NCBI RefSeq assembly: GCF_002929305.1
Contig: NZ_PJIO01000001.1
Location: 372,001-436,000, forward strand
Source: Arthrobacter sp. GMC3
GTDB taxonomy: Bacteria > Actinomycetota > Actinomycetes > Actinomycetales > Micrococcaceae
DNA length: 64,000 nt
Direction: 5' to 3'
Within the stretch, counting starts at the first letter, position 1. Each line of letters begins with the position of its first letter. The notes beneath the pieces were generated by a model, which worked only from the letters and a program-made list of their open reading frames with translations, ran no database searches and was not told the DNA's origin. Positions 1 to 7,644 of the stretch are shown here, one piece after another. A program made the translations under genes and the position numbers.

Positions 1-2934
1 GACGTCGGGCAGGTCCGCATCTCCGGCACTCCTGCGGTGCCGCAACGAGACACCACAACCGCCCCCTACGCAGTTGGTGAGGCACTGCCCTACTCCTTCA
101 CCGTCACCAACACCGGAGCCGGCGCAGTGGATGTTGCCCCAACAGCGGGCAGCTTTGCCCCATTCCTGCCGGCTGACGGCCCAGGAAACTGCTCCTACAC
201 GGGTCTAGCACCCGGTGCCAGCTACACCTGCGCGACGGCTCGGCACGCCGTGACTCGAGAGGAACTCGATCGCGGCTTCATGGTTCCGGTCACGAACTGG
301 ACTGCGGGAACGCAGAGCGCATCGGTGACCACGGATGCGCTCAAGCTCGGGACCCCGCTGGCGGACCCTAATAACGCGTACCTGGCGGAGCCGGGCAAGG
401 ACCGCGGGCTGGGCTTCCACGACGTCACCAAGGACGGAACTCCCCGGGACATCCGCAATGACCTCGCCACTGGCCCGCTGAGCGGGATGGTGGAATTTGC
501 GCAAAGCCACACGATCGACCCGGCTGGCAACGGGGTCAAGGAGATGCCGAACCTGGTAGCTGCGAGGGCGGCGCTACTGCTTTTCACGCCCACCCAGGAG
601 ACAACGGGAGTGAGCGTACGCGTCACCGTCAAGGGCGTAGACAAGGGAACCCTGGCACTGAAACCGCCCGCCGAACTGGCACAAACCGACGCCAAGTACA
701 CGGGTGCACGCCCCGCCGTCGTATATTCCAAGCGCGCCTGGAGCATTGACTTGCCCTGGGACTCCGTGATGCCCGGGCTGGAGCTTGCCTTCACCGACAG
801 CGCCGGGGCCGCCGGAACGCTGCCTGCGACGGCAATCACCATTGGCGCTCCCACCGAGATGGTGGTCAACAACATTGAGCTGGGCATGCTCACCACCCCC
901 AATATGAACGGGGACCACTATTTCATCAACAACCCGGCAGCGTCGGCGTCGGACTACTTCCAGACCATCCCCGTGTCCAAACTGATCATGGCCAAATATG
1001 AGTCGGTCCAGCTGAACAAGGTGATTGTGGCCAACGGGAACATCTACACCCCGGAAAACCCGTCCGTCACCAATGGCGATGTCTACTCGGGGGATATGCG
1101 CGAAAACGTAGGCAAGGCCCAGGTGTCCACCGGCATTAACCTGGCCAACTTCGGCATCACCTCCGGCCCCATGAACCAGTCCCAGCCCAGCGTCTACAAC
1201 CAGCGGATCATTCACCACTCCGCAGGCCTCTACGCCAACGGCCGTGCCGAACATGGACTCTCCGGTGGCAACGGCATGGCCACCGTTTACAGCACCAGCG
1301 GCAACGAACTCAGCCACGAGCTGGGCCACTCCTACGGGCTGGGACACTACCCGGGACAAAACAGCGCGCTGCCCGGGGACGCGGCCACGATCAACGCCAC
1401 CCACCACGCCGATTCCGGCTGGGGTTACAACGCATACCGGGGCCTGTTGCGAACCAACTTGAACACCTCCGGGCCCTTCAACGCACAGGGGACCAGCGTC
1501 AACGGGTTGCCGTTCTTGCAAAACTTTGCCGGGTCCTACAATTACATGACCGACGCCATGTCCGGCGGCTCGGTGGCCAGCAACGCCTCCAAATTCACGC
1601 TGCACACCGGCTACAGCGCAAAACGGATCCAAGACAACTTCAAGACCGTGGTTGCCGATCTGGCCTACCCCAGCGGCTACCGCGACTGGGACGCTGCGAC
1701 GGGTGGCTTCGTTGACGCCAAGGCCAAGAACGCTGCGTTCAACTACCTGCGCCCGGCCGCCGTGGGCGTGCCCGTGGTGACGTTGCTGGGCGGCTACGTG
1801 CCCGCGGATCCGGCCAAGGCGGTGCTCTACCCGTCATTCCGCTCCAACTGGGGCAACAGCTTTGACTACCCGGCGCCTGCTACGGATGGGCCCGCCGCAA
1901 GCCGGGTTTGCTGGATGGACGTGAGCTTCCTGGACGGTCGCACCAAGCAATACGCCCTCAGCGGCGGCGTGGCTGGGGTTCCTGCCAGCAACGCCCTGCA
2001 GTTCAATATCAATATTGCCGCCTCGGAGAAGCCCACGGGCGCGGATCTATTGTGCAAGAGCAACGGTGCCACCAAGGCCTACGGCAACCATGTCACCATC
2101 GCCACCGACCTGGCCCCGATGCCGGATGCCGTGACAGTTGGCCAGGAGGCAGGGTATTCGGCTTTGCAGCAGGCAGAGCTGCCCAAGCTTCAGACCGAGC
2201 TCGAATCACTATCCAGTCAGACCATGCCTGTCCTGACCAGTGACGGCGCCATGATGCTGAACACCTGGCGGTCGCAGCTGGGAACCTTAAGCGCCCCCGC
2301 ACAAGCGATGGTAGCCAAACTGGATGGCCACTCCGCAGCGGCAACGAACGTGGAAAAGTTCCTTTCCTATTACCGGGATTCGCTGTCTACCGCGCCTACC
2401 CAGGCCCGCCTGCAGGCCCTGCTCGCCGACGGCAAGCTAGTGAACGCAGGTTCAAAGGTGATTTCCGCTGGAGGTGCGGTTCGCGTGGATGCGAGCAACT
2501 CGAATGCCGGTTACTGCCTGAAGCTGTACGCGAACGACGACGGCACCCTGGAAGCCCGCGTCCCGACGCCGGCCACCTCGGGCACCGAATGCACAGGCGC
2601 CGCCAACGAGACCTGGTTGATGGATGGTCGCGGTGCCGTCCACAATGGGGCACGGCCGGATCTCTGCCTCACCAGTGCCGATCCGAGCAGGCCCACCCGT
2701 TGCGCGGTCACGGATGGACAACAAAAATGGCTGTACCACGCCGACGGGCACCTGAACTCAGTGGCTTCCCCGGGCAAGTCCATGGACTTGAACCGGGCCA
2801 CCCGGAAGCCCATCCTGTATGGGACCGCCTCAGGGAGCAACCAAAAATGGGTGGGCCTGTCCTACAGTTCCTCGCCTGCTTTGGTGCTGCTTGATGCGGC
2901 GGTGCTGAAGAAATTGGGTGAATTGGGGCTCTAG
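1..2934 (+). CDS. Secreted M66-type (StcE-like) zinc metalloprotease with C-terminal ricin-like lectin domain, 5' partial
   Basis: The frame is open from the first base, so the true start and any signal peptide lie upstream; 977 codons are visible. The N-terminal part (about residues 25-95) looks like an Ig/DUF11-type beta domain. The motif HELGHSYGLGH (nt 1315-1347, about residues 439-449) fits HExxHxxGxxH: two His and a Glu for zinc and catalysis, third His ligand, as in peptidase family M66 (StcE/TagA mucin-type glycoproteases). The last 140 residues carry two Q-x-W-like boxes (QQKW, NQKW) and a YCLKLY segment, typical of ricin B beta-trefoil carbohydrate-binding repeats. Such proteins are usually exported and cut glycoproteins; the substrate here is unknown. 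It ends at a shared terminator facing the convergent VOC gene. Family call is firm, M66 over other metzincin-like families is likely but not proven. Confidence 0.82.
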   Translation, partial: DVGQVRISGTPAVPQRDTTTAPYAVGEALPYSFTVTNTGAGAVDVAPTAGSFAPFLPADGPGNCSYTGLAPGASYTCATARHAVTREELDRGFMVPVTNWTAGTQSASVTTDALKLGTPLADPNNAYLAEPGKDRGLGFHDVTKDGTPRDIRNDLATGPLSGMVEFAQSHTIDPAGNGVKEMPNLVAARAALLLFTPTQETTGVSVRVTVKGVDKGTLALKPPAELAQTDAKYTGARPAVVYSKRAWSIDLPWDSVMPGLELAFTDSAGAAGTLPATAITIGAPTEMVVNNIELGMLTTPNMNGDHYFINNPAASASDYFQTIPVSKLIMAKYESVQLNKVIVANGNIYTPENPSVTNGDVYSGDMRENVGKAQVSTGINLANFGITSGPMNQSQPSVYNQRIIHHSAGLYANGRAEHGLSGGNGMATVYSTSGNELSHELGHSYGLGHYPGQNSALPGDAATINATHHADSGWGYNAYRGLLRTNLNTSGPFNAQGTSVNGLPFLQNFAGSYNYMTDAMSGGSVASNASKFTLHTGYSAKRIQDNFKTVVADLAYPSGYRDWDAATGGFVDAKAKNAAFNYLRPAAVGVPVVTLLGGYVPADPAKAVLYPSFRSNWGNSFDYPAPATDGPAASRVCWMDVSFLDGRTKQYALSGGVAGVPASNALQFNINIAASEKPTGADLLCKSNGATKAYGNHVTIATDLAPMPDAVTVGQEAGYSALQQAELPKLQTELESLSSQTMPVLTSDGAMMLNTWRSQLGTLSAPAQAMVAKLDGHSAAATNVEKFLSYYRDSLSTAPTQARLQALLADGKLVNAGSKVISAGGAVRVDASNSNAGYCLKLYANDDGTLEARVPTPATSGTECTGAANETWLMDGRGAVHNGARPDLCLTSADPSRPTRCAVTDGQQKWLYHADGHLNSVASPGKSMDLNRATRKPILYGTASGSNQKWVGLSYSSSPALVLLDAAVLKKLGELGL

Positions 2935-2953
2935 GCATGCCACCCGACGAACA

Positions 2954-3008
2954 AAAATGCTCCCGCGGCTGGCCAGCGAAACTCGGTGGCCAACCGCGGG
3001 AGCATTTT
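2954..3008. terminator. Bidirectional intrinsic terminator
   Basis: A long stem pairs AAAATGCTCCCGCGG on the left with its complement ending in AGCATTTT on the right. It carries A-tracts and T-tracts on both sides and sits between two convergent genes, the protease and the VOC protein, so it can end both transcripts. Confidence 0.85.
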
Positions 3009-3024
3009 CATTGGGGCAACGCCT

Positions 3025-3801
3025 TTACGCCGGCGGCTGCATGATTTTAAACATGGCACCCGTGGGGTCGGTCAACCCGGCAAGCCGGCCAAAGGGGGTG
3101 TCCGCGGCAGGCTGGATTACGGTGGCGCCGAGGGACAGGGCCGTGGCAACGGCGGCATCGGTGTCGTCCACCTGGAAGTACACCTGCCAGTTGGACGGAA
3201 CCTGCTCCGGGAGTTCGTTGGCGGCGTCCATGATGCCGGCCAGCGCTTCCTGCCCCTCGCCAAGGGTCGTGTACTTGAAGTCAGGGGTGTCCGCCATGAC
3301 CGAGGTGTTCCAGCCAAAGACGTCCTCGTAGAACTTCACGGCGGCCGGGTAGTTCTTGCTCCAGAGCTCGTGCCAGTTGGCGGCACCATTGACGGCATGG
3401 GCCTGGAAACCCGTGTGGCCACCAAATTCCCAGACGCCAACGGACGCGCCGCCGGGATCGCCCAGCATGGCCATCTTGCCCTGTTCGGGAACGTCCATGG
3501 GGGGCATGTAGGTGACGGCACCGGCTGCTGTGGCAGCGGCGACGGTGGCGTCAATGTCCTCCACGCGAAGGTAGGTGGTCCACATATCCGGGTAGCCGGC
3601 GTCGTCCTGGCTGCTCTGCATCAGGCCGGCGACGCTCTTCCCGTCCTTAAACGCCATGATGTAGCCGCCGTACGTTTCTTGATCGCCCACCTCATACGAC
3701 CAGCCAAAGAGGGCGGTGTAGAACTCGCGGGCCTTGGCCGGATCTGAGGTCATCAGGTCAATCCAACAAGGTGCTCCGGCGGGGATTTGCTCAGTGCTCA
3801 T
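3025..3801 (-). CDS. VOC family protein with two glyoxalase/bleomycin-resistance domains
   Basis: 258 residues, made of two VOC (betaalphabetabetabeta) repeats: residues about 10-125 and 135-258. Each opens with a segment like CWIDLMTSDPAKAREFY or WHELWSKNYPAAVKFYEDVF and ends with a DPGG or DPTGA turn. The start chosen is the ATG before STEQIPAG, which has an AGGAG ribosome site 5 bases upstream; a longer frame to 3885 has no such site. Proteins of this type (27 kDa antigen Cfp30B-like) bind metals or small molecules; the reaction cannot be told from the sequence. It converges on the protease gene and is transcribed alone. Confidence 0.85.
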   Translation of the reverse strand: MSTEQIPAGAPCWIDLMTSDPAKAREFYTALFGWSYEVGDQETYGGYIMAFKDGKSVAGLMQSSQDDAGYPDMWTTYLRVEDIDATVAAATAAGAVTYMPPMDVPEQGKMAMLGDPGGASVGVWEFGGHTGFQAHAVNGAANWHELWSKNYPAAVKFYEDVFGWNTSVMADTPDFKYTTLGEGQEALAGIMDAANELPEQVPSNWQVYFQVDDTDAAVATALSLGATVIQPAADTPFGRLAGLTDPTGAMFKIMQPPA

Positions 3802-3929
3802 GAATGCTCCTAAAGGGCGAGGAAAGAGGGAACAAATCAAGAGCATATGCCTGCGCCCGCCACCCCACAAGGGTAACGGGCGCATGCTTGCTGGGAGTTT
3901 CCCCAGTATTTGCTTTGGGTCAGCGTGGA

Positions 3930-4418
3930 CTAGCGCATGTTGACGAACTGCAGGTCGGCGTCCTCGAACTTGCGCAAGAGGGCCATGACTTCCTGGAGGT
4001 CATCGCGGCTCTTGGAGCTCACCCGGAGCTCGTCGCCCTGGATGGTGGACTTGACGCCCTTGGGGCCTTCGTCGCGGATCAGCTTGTTGATCTTCTTGGC
4101 GATGTCCTGGGCGATGCCCTCAACGATTTCTGCCTCGAGGCGGTATTCCTTGCCTGAGGCGTAGGGCTCACCGGCGTCCAGGGACTTCAGCGAGATGCCG
4201 CGCTTGATCAGCTTGGATTCGAAGACGTCCATGACAGCCATGACCCGCTCTTCGGAGTTGGCCTTGATCAGGATCTTCTCGCCACTGAAATCGATCTCGG
4301 CACCTACGCCCTTGAAGTCGTAGCGCTGGACTACTTCCTTCTGTGCCTGGTGCAGCGCATTGGCGACCTCTTGCTTGTCGACCTTGCTGACGACGTCGAA
4401 CGTTGACTCACTAGCCAT
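3930..4418 (-). CDS. yajQ: YajQ family nucleotide-binding protein (DUF520)
   Basis: 162 residues, the usual family length, matching end to end: start MASESTFDVVSKVD, middle VVQRYDFKGV, and the C-terminal FEDADLQFVN segment. YajQ proteins are cytosolic with two ferredoxin-like folds; members bind RNA/tRNA or cyclic di-GMP, and some act as c-di-GMP-responsive co-regulators. A GGAGG site lies 3-4 bases before the ATG. It is transcribed leftward behind no visible partner; the VOC gene follows after 128 bases. Family identity is near certain, the ligand in this organism is not known. Confidence 0.95.
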   Translation of the reverse strand: MASESTFDVVSKVDKQEVANALHQAQKEVVQRYDFKGVGAEIDFSGEKILIKANSEERVMAVMDVFESKLIKRGISLKSLDAGEPYASGKEYRLEAEIVEGIAQDIAKKINKLIRDEGPKGVKSTIQGDELRVSSKSRDDLQEVMALLRKFEDADLQFVNMR

Positions 4419-4465
4419 GATTCCTCCACAGACTCAAATATTTGACTGGTTGATTTGAATCTAAG

Positions 4466-4732
4466 CCTAGCGCCCGAGGGCCCCAAAGCGAGCGAAGCGA
4501 GATTAGGGAGGGTGGTAGGCGCTAGCGCCCGAGGGCCCCAAAGTGGGGGCCCACGCCCGCGAGGGGCCCGTCGCGAGCTTGCGAGCGATGGGAGCGGGTG
4601 GGGAGAAGCGAGGTTTGGGAGGGTGGTAGGCGCTAGGGAGAAGCGAGGTTAGGGAGGGTGGCAGACGCTGGGGAGAAGCGAGGGGGCCGGGACTTTCTTT
4701 ATGCGCAACCAGGGGCCGTACGACTGCGCATA
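4466..4732. repeat. Noncoding tract of short interspersed repeats
   Basis: This GC-rich stretch between yajQ and the next gene is built from two repeated units. Unit A (TAGCGCCCGAGGGCCCCAAA) occurs at 4468-4488 and 4523-4543. Unit B (a GAAGCGAGRTTAGGGAGG core followed by GTGGTAGGCGCTAG) occurs near 4494-4525, 4602-4635 and, slightly decayed, 4637-4671, with a fourth partial copy from 4672. Just after it, TATGCGCA at 4700-4707 and TGCGCATA at 4725-4732 form an inverted repeat. I see no gene here; reading frames through it are repeat-encoded and lack ribosome sites. Confidence 0.7.
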
Positions 4733-4838
4733 GGCGACGGCGGACGGCTCACAGACTGCACTCAGAGTTCATGGGGCGGGAGTACATGTGGCTCCGCGAA
4801 GGTTGGAGGAGTTGAGACTACCGCTTCATGGAGGACCG

Positions 4839-5144
4839 ATGAATAGTGTTGAAGGTACCGCAGGCGCACAAGCAAGAGCTGTTGCGAAGCCCCGGCCGGG
4901 TGTGAAGACCGCGGTCGGAACGGCCGTTGCGACCGCGGCGTTGGTGGCGGCAACAGTTTTGTCGGGGCCCGTCTTCAGTTCCGATCCTGCGTCGATCCTC
5001 GCTTCGCCTGCGAATTCGGCATCGTCGAGGATCGCCGGCGTCCAGGAAGACATGGCCCGGGCTGTGGCATTGCGGCAGGTCACCCCGGAGCAGGCGGCTT
5101 TCCTTGAAGCTCAGTTGGTACGGCGGATCCAGTCTGAGGCGTAG
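4839..5144 (+). CDS. Small exported or membrane-anchored hypothetical protein
   Basis: 101 residues from the ATG at 4839, which has GGAGG 4-5 bases upstream. Residues about 20-45 are a hydrophobic alanine/valine-rich segment following a few basic residues, consistent with a signal peptide or single membrane anchor. The C-terminal end (VTPEQAAFLEAQLVRRIQ) is a predicted amphipathic helix of the kind seen in short secreted proteins with EEQA helices. I do not recognise the family. It lies alone between the repeat tract and tRNA-Tyr, so context gives no function. A longer frame begins at 4788 without a ribosome site. Confidence 0.5.
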   Translation: MNSVEGTAGAQARAVAKPRPGVKTAVGTAVATAALVAATVLSGPVFSSDPASILASPANSASSRIAGVQEDMARAVALRQVTPEQAAFLEAQLVRRIQSEA

Positions 5145-5294
5145 GCCGGTTTTTGGCCCCTCGGATACCATTTTTGCCGACTTTGTCAGACAAATTAGCT
5201 CTCGATTCGATTCTTGGGCAAATACCTTGTACAGTTTTACTGCTCCCACTTGATGGGAGCGAAACCAGACGCCCTTGTGGGGTTTGGTGGCCAT

Positions 5295-5379
5295 GGCAGA
5301 TTACCCGAGCGGCCAAAGGGGGCTGACTGTAAATCAGCTGGCAACGCCTTCACTGGTTCGAATCCAGTATCTGCCACCA
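5295..5379 (+). tRNA. tRNA-Tyr (anticodon GTA)
   Basis: Acceptor arms GGCAGAT (5295-5301) and ATCTGCC (5369-5375) pair, followed by encoded ACCA. The anticodon GTA is at 5329-5331 in the loop after CTGACT. The long variable arm is as expected for a bacterial tRNA-Tyr. About 100 bases upstream is a perfect 13-base palindrome TTTGTCAGACAAA (5182-5194) of unknown meaning. Confidence 0.97.
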
Positions 5380-5381
5380 AC

Positions 5382-5415
5382 GGAAAGTCCGGAACCTCAC
5401 GGTTCCGGGCTTTCC
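5382..5415 (+). terminator. Terminator hairpin after tRNA-Tyr
   Basis: The stem GGAAAG-T-CCGGAACC pairs with GGTTCCGG-G-CTTTCC around the loop TCAC, directly after the tRNA 3' end. No long T-tract follows, so it may act as a processing or termination hairpin. Confidence 0.7.
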
Positions 5416-5521
5416 TGGTTAAGTGGGCGTTTTTCGAAAAGTCCGTCCGAACGGACATGGTTTGCTAGCGAACGGCTAGTTCTGGGCAGCCCGATCGTGG
5501 CCGGGGCCTTAAGATTGGGCT

Positions 5522-6166
5522 ATGGAATACCTTGTCCCGTTGCTCATCGTTGTGCTGGTCGTCGTTGTTGTGGCCGTAGTGGCCCGGTTGATGGGGCGAA
5601 AGGCCCGTGCGGCGCAGGGTTCCACCGGCACTCAGTCCGCCGAAGGGGCCACTGGGCGGCGTGGGCGTGAAGTTACGCGGGAAATGGCGCAAGAAGCCAG
5701 CGCCAAGCTCTCTCCGGAGGCTCATCGGAGCATCTATTCGCTGATCGCCCGCCAGCAGATGCTCAACGCAGTTCAGGAGTACCGCAAAGCCACCAAGTCG
5801 GGCCTGGGTGAATCGGCTGCCGCCGTCGCCGCCTTGGCGCAGTTTCCGCAGCCGTCACCGGAACCTGCCGTTCCGGTCGCAACGGAGACACCACTCACTG
5901 TTGCGGACATCATTGCTGCGGCGCCAGTGGCAGCGCAGCCGTTAGCTCCCGCCCCCAGCGCCTACAGGTACCGTGCCATTGTCTCCCGCGGCGATGAAGT
6001 GCGCGAGGTAGCCAGCACCAGGTTGAATGAGGAGATCTTCGCTCACATTCGAACGCTTGCCCGGAGCGGGGATTACGACGCCGCCGCAAACCTCCTGCGC
6101 GACCATGCGGACATCGGTGAAGCGGACGCCAGGGAATTTGTATCCATGATTGGACCTGAAGACTAG
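5522..6166 (+). CDS. Membrane-anchored hypothetical protein
   Basis: 214 residues. Residues 3-24 are a strongly hydrophobic valine/leucine/isoleucine helix right at the N-terminus, followed by an arginine/lysine stretch, so the protein is probably tethered with its bulk in the cytoplasm. Residues about 55-95 (SPEAHRSIYSLIARQQMLNAVQEY) look like a helical domain, then a proline/alanine-rich linker (about 110-145), then a second helical part with repeated NEEIFAHIRTLARSGDY-type helices and ADAREFVSMIG. The two helical parts resemble each other loosely (helix followed by D/E-A-R-x-F). No known family is recognised. Monocistronic between tRNA-Tyr and a convergent small gene. Confidence 0.75.
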   Translation: MEYLVPLLIVVLVVVVVAVVARLMGRKARAAQGSTGTQSAEGATGRRGREVTREMAQEASAKLSPEAHRSIYSLIARQQMLNAVQEYRKATKSGLGESAAAVAALAQFPQPSPEPAVPVATETPLTVADIIAAAPVAAQPLAPAPSAYRYRAIVSRGDEVREVASTRLNEEIFAHIRTLARSGDYDAAANLLRDHADIGEADAREFVSMIGPED

Positions 6167-6177
6167 GGATTACGCCC

Positions 6178-6420
6178 CTAGTGTGCCTGTGTACTGCCTT
6201 CCAGCACGAATCCATCCTGGTGGTGGATAAGCTGGCGGCCCATGCCGGCGTCGAGCTGAATCCATAGGCATTGCCGGTCGGAAGTGAGGGTTTCCACGGT
6301 TCCGCTGAGCCGCCAGCCGCGCTCATTGACAAGGGCCACGTGCTCATCTTTGGTGAGCGGAGGCCAAGGATCCCTGCTGTCGGGGCGGACAAAGACGTGA
6401 TGGTGCGCGGGACGGGTCAT
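6178..6420 (-). CDS. Small hypothetical protein
   Basis: 80 residues from the ATG ending at 6420, which has AGGAGG 4 bases upstream; that site decides against the longer frame reaching 6468. The protein is soluble and rich in His, Asp, Trp and Gln (HHHVFVRPDSRDPWPP, then WIQLDAG). No domain is recognised. It converges on the preceding membrane-anchored gene with only 11 bases between stop codons. Confidence 0.65.
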   Translation of the reverse strand: MTRPAHHHVFVRPDSRDPWPPLTKDEHVALVNERGWRLSGTVETLTSDRQCLWIQLDAGMGRQLIHHQDGFVLEGSTQAH

Positions 6421-6513
6421 GGTTCCTCCTGGGGTGCGGCTATGGTTCGAGGGGTGTCTCGGATCCAACTGTGTAGTCAGTCAACAGCGTTAGCGTGCAG
6501 GAGTGGAGTGAAT

Positions 6514-7071
6514 TTACTGTGTATTGCATGTAGATGCTGGGGCTAATTCCGGTGAAGGCTTCGGCGCGTCAATACCGAAGACCAGTGAATCAAGCCAGGC
6601 GCCGCGAATGAGGCGATCATTTTCCAGGCGCCCGGTTTGGGTCATGCCCAACTTTGCCAGAACTCCCGCCGACGCCGCATTCTCCGGCCGGCAGGTGGCT
6701 GTGATGCGCTCGAGGGACAGCTCCGAAAAGCCGAAGGTGAGCAAGGCATTGGCGGCTTCGGTGGCGTAACCCTTGCCCCAGTGGGTGGGATTGATCGTGT
6801 ACCCGATCTCCGCTGCTGTGCCGTGGTGAACGGTGAGCCCCACGGATCCTATGACCGCACCAGCCACGGCAATCGCCAAGGTGTAGCCCGTCCGGGGCAC
6901 AGCATGAGCCGTCGTGGTGCAGAAGTTCAGGAAATCAAGCGTGTCCTGCTCCGAATTTGGGCCCCAGTCCACGAAGACCAGAGTTCGCGGGTTTGTGGCG
7001 AAATCATGCACGGCGTCGAAATCCGTGGTGGTGTACTCGCGCAGTACTAGCCTTTCCGTGGTCAATTCCAT
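6514..7071 (-). CDS. GNAT family N-acetyltransferase (RimJ/RimL-like)
   Basis: 185 residues of the ribosomal-protein-acetyltransferase type: start MELTTERLVLREY, the acetyl-CoA binding motif A in INPTHWGKGYATEAANALL (about residues 92-110; Q/R-x-x-G-x-G/A with W-GKGYATEA), and the motif RPENAASAGVLAKLGM near residue 130. These enzymes move an acetyl group from acetyl-CoA to an amine on a protein or small molecule; the acceptor is not predictable. It is divergent from the marR gene, sharing a 58-base intergenic region that contains the MarR operator, so MarR could also affect it. Confidence 0.92.
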   Translation of the reverse strand: MELTTERLVLREYTTTDFDAVHDFATNPRTLVFVDWGPNSEQDTLDFLNFCTTTAHAVPRTGYTLAIAVAGAVIGSVGLTVHHGTAAEIGYTINPTHWGKGYATEAANALLTFGFSELSLERITATCRPENAASAGVLAKLGMTQTGRLENDRLIRGAWLDSLVFGIDAPKPSPELAPASTCNTQ

Positions 7072-7091
7072 GTGCCCATGCTAGAGGTTAA

Positions 7092-7128
7092 TTGACAGTT
7101 AGGCACCCTAATTGTTAGGCTGTCTAAC
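7092..7128 (+). promoter_or_regulatory. marR promoter with two operator palindromes
   Basis: TTGACA (7092-7097) and TAGGCT (7116-7121) are 18 bases apart, with 8 bases from the -10 to the marR ATG. Two inverted repeats lie in it: TTAGG-CAC-CCTAA (7099-7111), in the spacer, and GTTAG-GCTGT-CTAAC (7114-7128), over the -10 and start. Both share the TTAG half-site, as expected for MarR autorepression. Confidence 0.6.
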
Positions 7129-7129
7129 T

Positions 7130-7576
7130 ATGAGCGATGATCTTCAGGAACTGGCCGGCCGTTACCGTGACATCTTGCGTCAGGCGGTGTACTTGGTTCG
7201 GTCCATGGATGCCGAGGGCGAGCTGAGTATTGGGCAGCTGAGCACCTTGAACATGATCGCCGCCGACCCCATGCGCGTCAGTGACATTGCCCGCAATGCG
7301 GGGATCCGCGTTCCCAGTGCCACGGAGCAAATCATCAAGCTCGAGGCTGCCGGTCTGGTGAAGCGAATCTCAGACGCCTCGGATGCTCGGGTGGTGTTGG
7401 TCGAACTCACCAATGAAGGCCGAGCCAAGCTCACCGAATCCAACGCCTTCCGCAACACCGTCATGGCGTCGGCGCTCCACACATTAACCCCGGACGAGCG
7501 CTCTTCCATCGCCGCCGCCATACCGGCCATTGCCAAGCTCAATACAGCCCTGACGCGCCAGCCCGCTGTGACGTGA
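7130..7576 (+). CDS. MarR family transcriptional regulator
   Basis: 148 residues with a winged helix-turn-helix: LSTLNMIAADPMRVSDIARNAGI, then VPSATEQIIKLEAAGLVKR as recognition region and a wing SDASDARVVLVELTNEG with the family's D-x-R. The ATG at 7130 is chosen since the nearest alternative (TTG at 7112) lies inside the operator; no ribosome site precedes it and the -10 box is 8 bases away, so the mRNA is probably leaderless. MarR proteins usually repress until a phenolic or drug ligand binds. The MFS efflux gene follows 68 bases downstream on the same strand and is the obvious target. Confidence 0.92.
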   Translation: MSDDLQELAGRYRDILRQAVYLVRSMDAEGELSIGQLSTLNMIAADPMRVSDIARNAGIRVPSATEQIIKLEAAGLVKRISDASDARVVLVELTNEGRAKLTESNAFRNTVMASALHTLTPDERSSIAAAIPAIAKLNTALTRQPAVT

Positions 7577-7644
7577 GCACCACGGCACAATCCGCTTCCC
7601 GCCGTCGAACGTTAAACAATGAAAACAGTACTTTAGGAGAAACC

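Noticed and set aside
4455..4846. Small plus-strand frames in the repeat tract
   Set aside because: They run through the repeats, have no ribosome site and give Gly/Arg-rich nonsense.
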